This document shows positions 1-10,400 of a stretch of DNA of 64,000 bases, piece after piece. Below the pieces are notes generated by a model. It had not been told where the DNA came from. It searched no databases and saw nothing but the letters and a program-made list of their open reading frames with translations. A program made the translations under genes and the position numbers. Each line of letters opens with the position of its first letter. Position 1 is the first letter of the stretch. The DNA is from Sanderia malayensis (Eukaryota; Cnidaria; Scyphozoa; Semaeostomeae; Pelagiidae): assembly GCA_013076295.1 (NCBI GenBank), contig RQOL01000658.1, forward strand, positions 1,612,001-1,676,000, given 5' to 3'.

Positions 1-128
1 CAACTCTCTATCTCGAACAGATTTACATTTCCCTCGTTCTCTATTTGGGTGGATTTAATTCAGATATATTGAACTCCCACTACGTCGAACAATTTCCCGT
101 GCTAGTTCAAGATAACGAGAGTCAACTG
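1..128. mobile_element. pogo/Tc1-like MITE, left end cut by window start
   Basis: The window opens with CAACTCTCTATCTCGAAC, and bases 105-128 read GTTCAAGATAACGAGAGTCAACTG, nearly the reverse complement. These are inverted ends of the same style as the CAGTCAACT family at 3772, 15255 and 28131. The first bases of the left end lie outside the window. No coding capacity is seen, so this is a short non-autonomous element. Confidence 0.5.
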
Positions 129-816
129 CAAGAATTAGATTATATGACTGTCTGTGCCGAAGACCTGAAAATAGACACTCAAATTCACCCTAGGCAATCA
201 GCACTGATTAATTACCTGAAAACGGCTATTTGACCAAAATTGTTACTTGCTGCCAGGTAATTGCCACATGGTGAGTAAACTTGAGCAAAGATCTTTGCAT
301 ACAGGCTTGACCTTTGCTGCTGGATTTGCTATATATATAAATAAAATGTTCTGTACAGAAAAATTACAAAGACAAGGCATAGAATATACTGATCTGATCT
401 AGTTATTATAGTCGTTCAATTTTCTGTCAATCCAATCCAGATGAGATACAAAGCAGTTTTCAACGAGATCTCAGGTGGTATTTGGTATGAGAATGAATAG
501 AAAACAGCTTACTAAATATGAAGAGAGCGTTGCAAAAGATACCTGAAACCTTTCTGAACTTGAAGACACCATTCTAATATTTACAATTTCCCTGTGAAAC
601 ACCACGTGGAATGGAAAAGTCAGGAGGGAGATGTGTACCGTGTGTCCAAAATAGCCATGTGCCAGTCTCTCATACCTTTTCGATTCGAAATTAATATTGA
701 ATTGAATGGATCGAAAGCAAAACACGAAATGATGACGACTGAAAATCAACATAAATTTGAATTCTACAAAATATTATTGAACTAACATTTAAAAGCGAGC
801 AGCGAGCAAATAAAGT
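129..816. other. Intergenic region upstream of BFAR
   Basis: No supported gene. Short open frames exist on both strands at about 471-785, but they overlap each other, lack splice context and resemble no family I recognise. The last bases before 817 form the probable 5' leader of BFAR. Confidence 0.5.
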
Positions 817-3386
817 ATGGCTGAAAAACGAATTCATGAAAAAGAGGATGAAAAAAGAAGCATTCAACTTGAAGATGATTTCGTTTGCAGTGTTTGTTTT
901 GAAATATTATTAGACCCAACTACGCTGTCTTGTGGCCATACATTTTGCAGATATTGTCTGGCAAATTGGTGGAAATCTTCAAGCAAAGCAGAATGTTTGC
1001 AATGTAGACGACCATTTACTGAGTTTCCGAAAGTCAATTTCACCCTGAGGTGTGAGAAATGTTTTCCAACCCCTACCCATGCCAGCCCTTAGAAGATACT
1101 CTTAAAACTTTGGAAATCTGATAAATTGAATTTTTTTGTTTGATAAGGAATCATATAGAAAAGCTGTATCCAGAACGTGTTAAAGAGAGAAGAAAACAAC
1201 AAAATTCTGCAGCAAATTATTCAGAAACAATAGAATTATTTGAACAACATTCTGAAAGGAGCAATGTGAATGCAAGATCAATGAACAGAAGAATGATCAA
1301 TTGTGGATCTATATGCTTCATATTACCATTATTAATTGCTTTTATTGTGGTACAAAGTTTACATGAATTTCATTTTTAGCTTTGAAGCTGCTCAACTCAT
1401 TCTAGGACTTTGCACTCTAGTTCTCCTCAGCTCTTTGTTGCCCATATGAAAAACCAACCATTTGTTTTTCTATAGCTCGTAACAATTGCAGTAAAGGTAA
1501 TGACAGCTGGGTCTGAAGTTCTGCTGCACGCAAAGCCGATCAGAGAATGGACAGTGGAAGATGTGGCTTATTGGGTTGGCGAAAGAGGACCCTGGGCCAA
1601 AGGAGTTTACGATGTACGATTCAAAAAAGCAGGTATTGACGGAGATCTGTTACTGAAAATCAAAGAAAATGATCTGCTTGGACCACCAATTAATATGGAT
1701 CTGGGACTGCATAGAAGAGTTTTCATGAACTCACTCCAAAGCATCCATGAACATGGGTCAAAAAAACCAAACGACTTCTGGGATTATAAGGTTGGTAAGC
1801 AATTCAATCTCAGAAAGGCAGATTTTAGAAACAGGTTTATTTTTGTATTGTGTTACTTTTTGGAATAATTCTCTTCTGTTACCTTTTCAGGCTGCAAACA
1901 GAGCAAAATCGGTTTTTCTGTTATTTGGTCTGCGACAATTTCCTCGGACAATGATGGTCTATCTTTATGTTTTTGATTATGCTGATTCCTTTTTGGTTTT
2001 CATGCACCAGACAATGAAATCACACAAAACAGATGCACCAAACATGGGCAAAGCTTCGCAGAACGTATGATTTTCTCTAAAAAAATATGTTTAAATACAC
2101 ACATTTCTTTTACATAAGAAAATATTTTATAAGAAATTAGCACAAGAAAGTTCAGTATCGGGTTTTCAAAACCTAAGAAGTTGAACATTTACATGGGTAC
2201 CATATTTCCTCTTATTAGCACCCACCCTCTTTTAACTGCCCCCTCCAATAAGCGCTCACCCTAACATCAAAAAGTGTGAACTAATTCTTACATTTTCACT
2301 GTTTTGTTCAAATAATTTTGCAAAATATTTTTCTAATTTTGCAAAATATTTAATAAGTGCCCAGATACTTATTAGAGGAAATATGGTACTCAAATTTTCA
2401 AGGAGAGATTTCCATGCAAGCACAAAGTATCAACTGAGATGTACGTGTAACCATTCTCTTATTTTGATATGCAGGATATTTTGCTAAGCTGGGAAGAGCT
2501 TTGGAGTTTCTTCTCTTATCTCTTCACCATTCCATACTATTTGATTGGATTATTTGCATACAACTATTTACATGTGAATTATTGGATCTCAAAAGTAATC
2601 ATTATCCATGCCGCCATTCTAACAGCCTGTGAAATGACACAACTTGGATGGCTGATTAAGCGCGGTGGATACAAGTAAGATTTATCCTAAGTTTATTTAT
2701 CCTAGCATTTCATTAGCAAATTATATGCCTACAAGTTTCTTCGCAAGAAATTAGTACTTGGATTATCAAAGAGTTAAGGGAGTCTGCACTGGATTTTGGA
2801 AACTTAAGAAAATTGAAAAATTTAGCTCTAAATTTCAAGGGAGAATTGCCATGCGAACACGAAATACGTAGTGTTGTGACTATAATAGTATATTTCGTTT
2901 AGTTTAAAACTTTTATTAAACTCTGCCAGTGCGCATGTTCGGTAACGTAAGACTTTTCAATTGTCGCTAAGAAAGTCTTTTAAGATAGTGTTACTGAAAT
3001 TGGGAAATTGTTGGGAAGAGGGTTAGAGTATTACTCTGAAAACCTTATTAAAATAATTTGCAGTTTTGATGATAATAATTTGCTTTTCTTTTTGAAATTT
3101 GCACAGAACCCTTCCAGCAATGATGTTGAAGACAACGGCTCTTGCTACTGGGTTCAGTTTGTTGATGAAGATTCTCTCGCCATTTCTTCCCTTCTTCGTC
3201 TACGATTTAATATTTTACTGGATGTTTTTCATTGGTCCGTGCTTTGCGCTGAATCGGCTTTGCAAGACACTCTCACGGCAACAACAACAACAACATCATC
3301 AACAACAACAACAACGAAGGGATGACGTAATTGAAGCTGAGAACGCAAATCGTTGGCAATTCAATTTCCAGATCAGAAGAGATTGA
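817..3386 (+). CDS. BFAR: Bifunctional apoptosis regulator (RING-SAM membrane protein)
   Basis: Exons 817-1049, 1148-1349, 1476-1790, 1891-2064, 2475-2674 and 3107-3386 join in phase to give 467 residues, close to the 450 of human BFAR. A C3HC4 RING finger has its metal ligands at C24, C27, C39, H41, C44, C47, C60 and C63. The conserved FPKV segment follows, then a membrane span near residues 132-150, a SAM domain at about 167-240 (EWTVEDVAYWV), and a hydrophobic C-terminal half with several membrane segments, including YLYVFDYADSF. In vertebrates BFAR is an ER-anchored E3 ubiquitin ligase that restrains apoptosis; that role here is by homology. Unusual: a glutamine/histidine run coded by CAA repeats (about 3279-3317) sits just before the C terminus. 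AATAAA follows at 3472. The next gene (SDK) is convergent. Confidence 0.93.
2199..2390. mobile_element. MITE with ACCATATTTCCTCT ends, BFAR intron 4
   Basis: The left end GTACCATATTTCCTCTTATT is mirrored by AATATGGTAC at 2381-2390, preceded by CTTATTAGAGGA. The interior has no coding capacity. A shorter relative lies at 29681-29765 in the phospholipase gene, so this is a dispersed family. Confidence 0.6.
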
Positions 3387-3471
3387 GGTTAACACAGGAG
3401 AATTACATTGACTGCAAAAATTATGATTTCAACACATTATTTCCTTATTTGAGAAAATAAGACTCGTTAAA

Positions 3472-3477
3472 AATAAA
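3472..3477 (+). terminator. Candidate poly(A) signal of BFAR
   Basis: AATAAA lies 86 bases after the BFAR stop codon on the coding strand. Confidence 0.5.
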
Positions 3478-3599
3478 ATACGATGAAATAATCAATTGTA
3501 TCGTTTGTTATCTATTGATTTCTACCCTTCAGCATCTACTTTCTAATAATAATGATAATCACAATGTTTAAAGCTAATGTACTTCCAGTGGTAACAATG

Positions 3600-3765
3600 C
3601 AGCGAAACCTCGTTACAACGAACTCGTTACCTCGTTACAGCGAAACCTGGTAAATCGACTAGATTGACACATCTGGTCCCTGCTTCGCAATATAACCCAC
3701 CCTTGGTTTATAACGAGTTCCCGCGATTTAGGAGAAAGCTTATATTTCGGTTGCTTTCAATTTTC
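3600..3765. mobile_element. Degenerate element with CGAAACCTCGTTACAACGAA motifs
   Basis: CAGCGAAACCTCGTTACAACGAAC occurs near the left side, repeated as CTCGTTACAGCGAAACC. GGTTTATAACGAGTTCCCGCGAT is at the right. The arrangement resembles inverted ends of Tc1/pogo-type MITEs, but the borders are uncertain. Confidence 0.35.
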
Positions 3766-3771
3766 CTCATA

Positions 3772-3944
3772 CAGTCAACTCTATCTATTTCGAATACCCC
3801 GGGGAGGGAAGCATGAACATGTTCGAATTAAAGAGGTTTGTTTTCCAAGGATTGGCTTTTCAGTGGTCCTTGAAGGTGCAGAGAATTTCGTTCGAGTAAG
3901 ATAGAGTTCGAATTACACGAGTTCGAACTATGCATGTTTGACTG
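3772..3944. mobile_element. pogo-like MITE, CAGTCAACT ends with TA target site
   Basis: The element begins CAGTCAACTCTATCTATTTC and ends GTTTGACTG, with TA on each side. TTCGAATT palindromes sit inside. Relatives are at 15255-15423 and 28131-28329. The CAGT...ACTG termini with TA duplication are typical of the pogo/Tc1-mariner group. No transposase is encoded. Confidence 0.65.
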
Positions 3945-4420
3945 TATTAAGATTTCACCGCATTGTCACACAGAAACGTTACCTAACTCTACAAGAATGC
4001 TAATAGCCATAAATGGATCTTAAAAATACGTAATAATGATTAAAGAAAGCTACTAAAAACGACATAAACTCTACCAACACGTAAAGTGCGTATACAGACT
4101 TGTTCTCTAGATTTAAACAAAACTTGATGCTATCACTACTTAACTATAATAATGAGGTGAAGTGTAGTTTAAAAACTGACTTGCTGTACAATGCTTTGTT
4201 CAATATATCTTCACTTGCGTAATATCATCTATCATTCCAAAGTGCTGTAACACTCTTCGTGAAAATAGCAATAAAAATAAGCAGTATCTTGTGTTGTACT
4301 TGTTAAACTAATGGAGCTGCAGGTGACTCACGGAAACTTGGTTCACAAACACGGCATAACACATCATGCAATATAATACACTAGTTGTCTCTTATGATAA
4401 AGTCATTGGCATTGTTCAAC

Positions 4421-7400
4421 TTACACTAGCGTCATGGACGTTGGCGAAGTAGGCCCATCGAATTCATCACTACGTCTGCTTGGCACTCTCCTTTGCTCCA
4501 TGTCAACTGGTGACGTCACTCGGTCTTGTTGTCGCTGCGGTCTCCAATTCCTCGGCCCTCGATTGTAGCCGACATACGCACCGCGCGAGTCATCACTGCT
4601 ATCTTGCACGGGTGTGTAAGCAGGCGGTGATTTAGCTTCACTGTCATAGTCGACGTCATCTTCGTACGGCGGGGGTGCTCTAGTGTAATAACCAACAGCT
4701 CTGTCCAGTTCTGCTGCCATTTTCTTCTTCTGCCTGCCAAGAGCTTCTTCGAGCTCACTTCTGCTATTTCTTCGCTCGGCATCTCTATCAACCACGTCGC
4801 CATCCCTGGCACGCAAGAAACTATTCTTTCTTCGCGTTCTGCCGGCTTCGTCGCCTTCGTAAGGCGGCGGGAAACGCCCATCTGAATCGGACCCTGAATC
4901 GACAGGGTTAAGTGACGGCTCGGAGCGCGCAGCCGCCTTATCAATAGCCAATCTGCCTGGGCGACGAGCACGGCTGCTGGCTGGTGGTTCATCCGAGCCG
5001 TGAACCGAGGGTGTAAAAGAACTGGTGGCGTGTTCCGGTTCTTGGTTCAAGTACGGATCAGACTGCGTGAGTTTTTTCTTCTGCCTCAGATCGCTTCGAC
5101 CCGGTCGCACGCCCCTTGGCCGTCCAATTCGATCAAGGCCTTCTTCGGATGCTGAACGATACGGCCTAGAACCGCCAAGACTATCAACAGAGCCAGCTGG
5201 GTGCTTCTTTTTGTTGCGATCATGATACTCTGTTAAAATGGCCTTCCTGGTTTTCTTGTCCAAAGAGCTGCGCCAGTTCTTATAGAACGGGTCATTGGCA
5301 TAATGTGATGCGATATTAGCCTCTGCTGACTTACCTCCTCTCACAAATCTTCCATCTTCGTCTGTTTCGTTACCTGATTTGTCCGCGTCGTTGTCTGATA
5401 CATCAGATTGTTTCGATATGCTGCTTTCCGACTTCTCGTCAACGTCGCCATTTCTCAAAGGTCTTCTACAAGTAAAAAGAAATGCAACAGTTAAAAGAGT
5501 GTTACATTGGTAAAGGCTGTTCTTCATTCTAAAACGATATAACGAAAATTCAGCAAATTAGAATTTGAATCTTGAGGTCTGCAGCTGAATACGAATCTCT
5601 GTCCAGGCTAAACAAATAAAGTGCTGCAACTGCTGCAACTATTATAAAGAATGCCGTAATATCTCTTCACAGTGTGGAACTTGGAAAACAAAGCAGCTAC
5701 GCCCGAATGTGCTAAATATTCAATTGTTCGGAGTCTACGTTTGCAGCTACATTTCTCCGTATTGTGCAGCTATTTATTGTATCAATATATAATTATTGCA
5801 AACCAAGAAATACAGCTAATCTTTGTCAAAACATAAAGCCTTCGTCTACAGCTATTCCGTGAAGAGCATGCACTGAATTCAGACTTAAGCTGCAGCTATT
5901 CATTTCCAACGCATGCAGCTTGCTTACACACATAGGAAAAAAACCCTGCAGCTATTACCTCTCAAATACTTGCACGGAGCCTAAATTATGAGATGAAACA
6001 AAAACTGAGAATGATCACAAATAAAACCAACAATCTATAAACTCACTTATCCTCTGTTGATCGTTGTCTTTTAGCTGCCACCGCCCTACTAGGGCGCGTT
6101 TCCACTTCATTGTCAGACGGTAACAATCTCTGGCCACTGCCAGCTCTGTTCTTCACCATAGCCATCTCAAAACTGCTCATGCCAGGCCTCGACTCTTGTA
6201 TTTTCACTGCATCTGAAACGGAAACATAATCCAGTTGTTTAACAAAACGCACGATCAATGTATCGGGGTTTCGTTTAATATAAATCAGGAGTCACAGTAA
6301 AATCCCGATAACTCGAGCCCGATAGCTCGAACCCCCGATAACTCGAACCAATTTGTATTCCCCTTGAAAGCTTTGCTAGGACTTTTCAACCCTCAATAAC
6401 TCAAAACATTTTCATCGGCCCCTTGAAGGTTGGGGTTTATAGTATCTTGAATTCAATCTCCTAGTATCCTTCACACACGCAATCACACCCCCCCAACCCC
6501 ACATCCTTTTATTTTTCACTTATTTCCGAATGCTCACTTTCGTTAGTCGAACGTTGACCTGCTCTCCCACGTGTTAATTGACTTATAACTTGGTGGTAAT
6601 CGCGATCAGGGCTTTCTTCATAATCTTGTCTTCTATCATCATGTCCCCTCCTTCTCTCTCTATCGCGTTCGTCACTTCTGTGCCTGTTTGGTGACTGGTG
6701 CACTGGACTTCTCTTATCGTGTTCATCGTGATGATCTCGGTCGTGATCATCACGCCCACGTGTAGACCGTCGAAGCATATCCCTACCCGCAGGTCTATCG
6801 TCTGCTCGTCTGTCCATAATATCATTATCGCCTAGTCGATCTCTAATGGAATCTCGACTTCTGCTTTTCCAGTTTCGTTCCTCTCTATCATATTCTATGC
6901 TTCGATCTCTGCTAGAATTTCGACTTCTGCTTTTCCGATTTCGCCCTTCTCTATCATATTCTATGCTTCGATCTCTGATAGAATCTGGACTTCTGCTTTT
7001 CCAATTTCGCTCTTCTCTATCGCGTTCTATGCTTCGATCTCTAATGGAATTTCGACTTCTGCTTCTCTGATTTGGCTCTTCTCTATCGTGTTCTCTGCCG
7101 TAACCTTGATATCTATCCAGACTCACATCTCTATCTCGTCTCCGATCCCTGTTATCATAAACAGGATTATCAAACCGAGTCTCATCGTCCGCCGATAACT
7201 CCCAAACATTGGATGGCCTGTCGCCTCCATCGACAAATGAGCTCCCAGAATTCCCCATGCTCCGCCGTCTCGCTGCATTCTTTACAAAAACCTCATCATC
7301 ATAAGCATAATCAACATAATCTCTACTGGAAGATCTGCGCATGCTTCTTCTATCACGCGCACCATCCCTCGATGGCACACGGCGCATGTTTTCTTCTTGC

Positions 7401-10400
7401 GTCTTGCGCACAGGGAGCATCTCATACGATCGATTCAACCGCGCGTCAATCTCCTCAGTTGATCGATTGGGCGACCTGTGCACACTTTCTCTGGATCTCC
7501 TCTGTCCATCATGAAACTGCCTTATCTGGTTGTGTTTATTATCGTCTTCCATACTTGCATCCGAATATTTCTCCTTGCCAACCTCGTCAGAGCTGAACGA
7601 TCGCCTTATAGATCGACGCTGCTTTTTTACATACGAATAGCGCGGTTCTTCACGGGGAGACTCTCGAGGACTACTCAATCTTCTACGCGGGAATGTATCC
7701 TGCCCCTCGGGTGCTCTGCGTGTCGCGATAGACACATCCGGGGGTTTCGGAACGGTGAATTGCAGAGGTTGAAGATCTGATTTCTCCAGTTTATGCTTCG
7801 GTTTAATCGTTGCTTTGTCGTCTCTTATTCCCCTGTCTTTCAATTCAACCATCCCTTCGTTTCCACCACCATCATCAGGATACGCGCATTTTAAATCCTT
7901 TTTCTTCACGTCCTCATACAGGTATTGCTTCAAGTCGCGCGACTGTTGTTGCAATTGCTGCTCCTTAGTCGACTGCTTCGCAGCGGCTTTCGGAACACGC
8001 ACGTGTTGTGTGACGGGCGGTGAAGTCGAATCTACGAAAACAGTGCGACAAAACGTAACATTTGCTTCATGACGAAATACCCACGCCTTCCTCTACTTGC
8101 TCCCAAATATTATTCCAGTGCACACTAAGTGCTTTCAAATAAACCCTTTTAGTCTATCAATTTATGTTATTTCATGTCTCCGCCACAATAAGCGGGAAGC
8201 AAAGTAATTATTTAATTTTTAGGCATTGCCCGAGCATGGACGGTATTACGTTTTATCGCACTTTATTGCAACTGTGTATCAAGTTTCGTCTTGCTGTTCC
8301 TCCTGCCCTAACCACTTTTCTGAGCTTGCCACGGTATGTTTACCTGGCTTCTACACTCAACACTGGCACCTTGCAAGCCCAGAACAACATGGTGGCCCAT
8401 TTGACTACCGCAAAAAGTAAACAACCATCTAGTAAACATCTTACTACAGTCGATTCACAATTAAAGGAATTGCCAGCTAAAACATACTCTTGTCTTGGAG
8501 AATTCTTCGCGTAACACGGTGTTGCTTTGGTTCACGTTCAGCATCGATATTTCGGAATTTAACTGTAAGAATGACGCCGCAATCAAAACACGGGGCTATA
8601 AAACCCGCAAGCCTTGTTTGACTCTTTGCATCTTTCCATGTTCAAACATGTCGCTAAACTGTGACTCAAGTAACTTACTATTGCATAACATCGGGGTCGC
8701 GATGACACACGAAACTGGGCTAACATATGACAACAAGATATGAAAACCCAAACACCAGTAATAATACTTGCAAAACACAATGAATGATAGCAGTTACAAG
8801 TGGTGAAAAATGCGATGTATTTACGGTCTTAAGCTTCATCATTAATTGGTTAAAATATATTAGATATATTACAAGTTAATATGGGAGGAAAGAGCAGGAA
8901 GGCCAAGCAAACAAAGATTGCCGTCAAAGCCTGGTTTCGCTATAGTCCTTGACGGTCATTGAAAGCGGCTGGAAGAACTGAAATACCGTCCACGACTATT
9001 TGGAGACAACGTGAAAATAACTCTAATCCCTTCAGCGACCCAAAGAGACTCTGGAGGGTCTTTGGGTTATAAAAAGTTCTGGGTATTCGAAGAAAAGGGC
9101 GCTTCAGCGATGGGGTACCATTGGAATATACGAATAACATAATGGGGTGAGGAAGTAATTGAATATTGCACTTACTGTATTTGGATTTCTTCGATCTGTT
9201 CTTCACGCAGATGAAGAGAATAAGTAGGGCGATGATGATCAGAGCGACAACAACCAAAAGGACTATGAACCATGTTTCGGCATGGAATGGCTTCGTTTTC
9301 TTTGGTTTGCCTGTTAAAGTAAAAATTAAAAATAAAATAAAATATCAAAATTGATTTCCAACGCAATTTACTTAATTTGAAGCCTGTTAAATTTGCGATG
9401 AATAAAGCATTGATAAATATAAACATTTTTAATTGGGACACAATTTGATTCCGTTCACCAGCCGAGCATAAAAACTGTCAAGAAAACCACGCACCACCAC
9501 CAAAAAGCAATGAAATTGACATCAACATGCAGATACATTGCCAATCCAAAACAATAACATACTCGACAAATATTTGTCTACTAAATCATAATAATTGCTC
9601 CCAAAACCCCTTTTCGACGCCACAACCCCACATTGATTATAAAAGACTTTTGGCACTAATTTTTCACCCTATTCCAAGGCTTCAACGTATACGAAGAAAG
9701 TGGGGATGTCAAAGACGTATCACCGCACGTGGTTGTTACCTGTGAGAAGAGAATTGGTTCGTTCGCTCGGCTCGGAATCTCCACGTCCGTTTACAGCAAT
9801 GATCCTGAACGAATAACGGGTTTCTGGTTCCAGATTCGTCACTGCATATTGTATTCTTGAGTCGTTTCGAATCCACCTGTCGAAGGTTGCGTCCCATCCT
9901 ACTTTCCAATCGCCTTGGTCTTGAAGAACAAACATCGAAATTCAGTGAATTTATCATAACAACGTATCCCTGTATATATGTTACTTTCTACCTAAACACC
10001 TTAGAGACCTAGGTGGGGTATCCCTGGATGTTTTCAAGCAAGGCTTGGACAGTTTGCTGTCTCAAATTCCTGATGAGCCTCAACTTATTGGTTACATTGT
10101 GCTAAGAAAAGCTGATAGTAACTCTCTAGTTGATATGATCAAAATTGGATCTTTTTCAAGGGATGGACATGTAAATGTTAATCCTCAAGATGATGTATCT
10201 TTAAATCTATGCAATAGTAATTATTATAATAGCTAAGAAACAAGACTTTTGGGTGCTTGAAAAGAAATGTCTCATTGCCATGGTTCTTATATGCGAGAAC
10301 GTACGGCAATAAAGTGGTCCGAAAAAAGGTTTTGCTACGACAAATGCATATAGCTACTGCTGCCATTACTAACCTGCTATTTTGTATTGAATTCTATACT

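Larger units (their letters stand above)
3478..4420. other. Intergenic region between convergent BFAR and SDK
   Basis: No gene seen. It contains a degenerate repeat with CGTTACAACGAA-type motifs (about 3600-3760), a complete CAGTCAACT MITE (3772-3944), and the 3' untranslated regions of both flanking genes. Confidence 0.5.
4421..9310 (-). other. SDK: SDK transmembrane segment and extended cytoplasmic tail
   Basis: Exon 32 (9310-9176) codes the membrane span after ETWFIVLLVV and ends in a basic stop-transfer stretch. Exon 33 (8031-6520, 504 codons) is highly charged and serine/arginine-rich, with four 22-residue repeats. Exon 35 (5465-4421) has the conserved SDK motif DPFYKNW, two PPPY motifs (near 4857-4872 and 4661-4678), a PPAY motif (4616-4627) and the C-terminal TLV PDZ ligand. 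Vertebrate SDKs bind MAGI scaffold proteins through their C-terminal PDZ ligand. Most of exon 33 shows no similarity that I recognise. Confidence 0.8.

Noticed and set aside
471..785. Overlapping 93-codon and 63-codon frames on opposite strands upstream of BFAR
   Set aside because: No family similarity, no splice context.
6846..7780. Plus-strand open frames of 74, 174 and 100 codons
   Set aside because: They lie opposite the SDK tail exon, one mirrors its 66-base repeats, and none has splice or family support.
8164..8514. 116-codon plus-strand frame in an SDK intron as a nested gene
   Set aside because: No recognisable domain, initiator context or homology.
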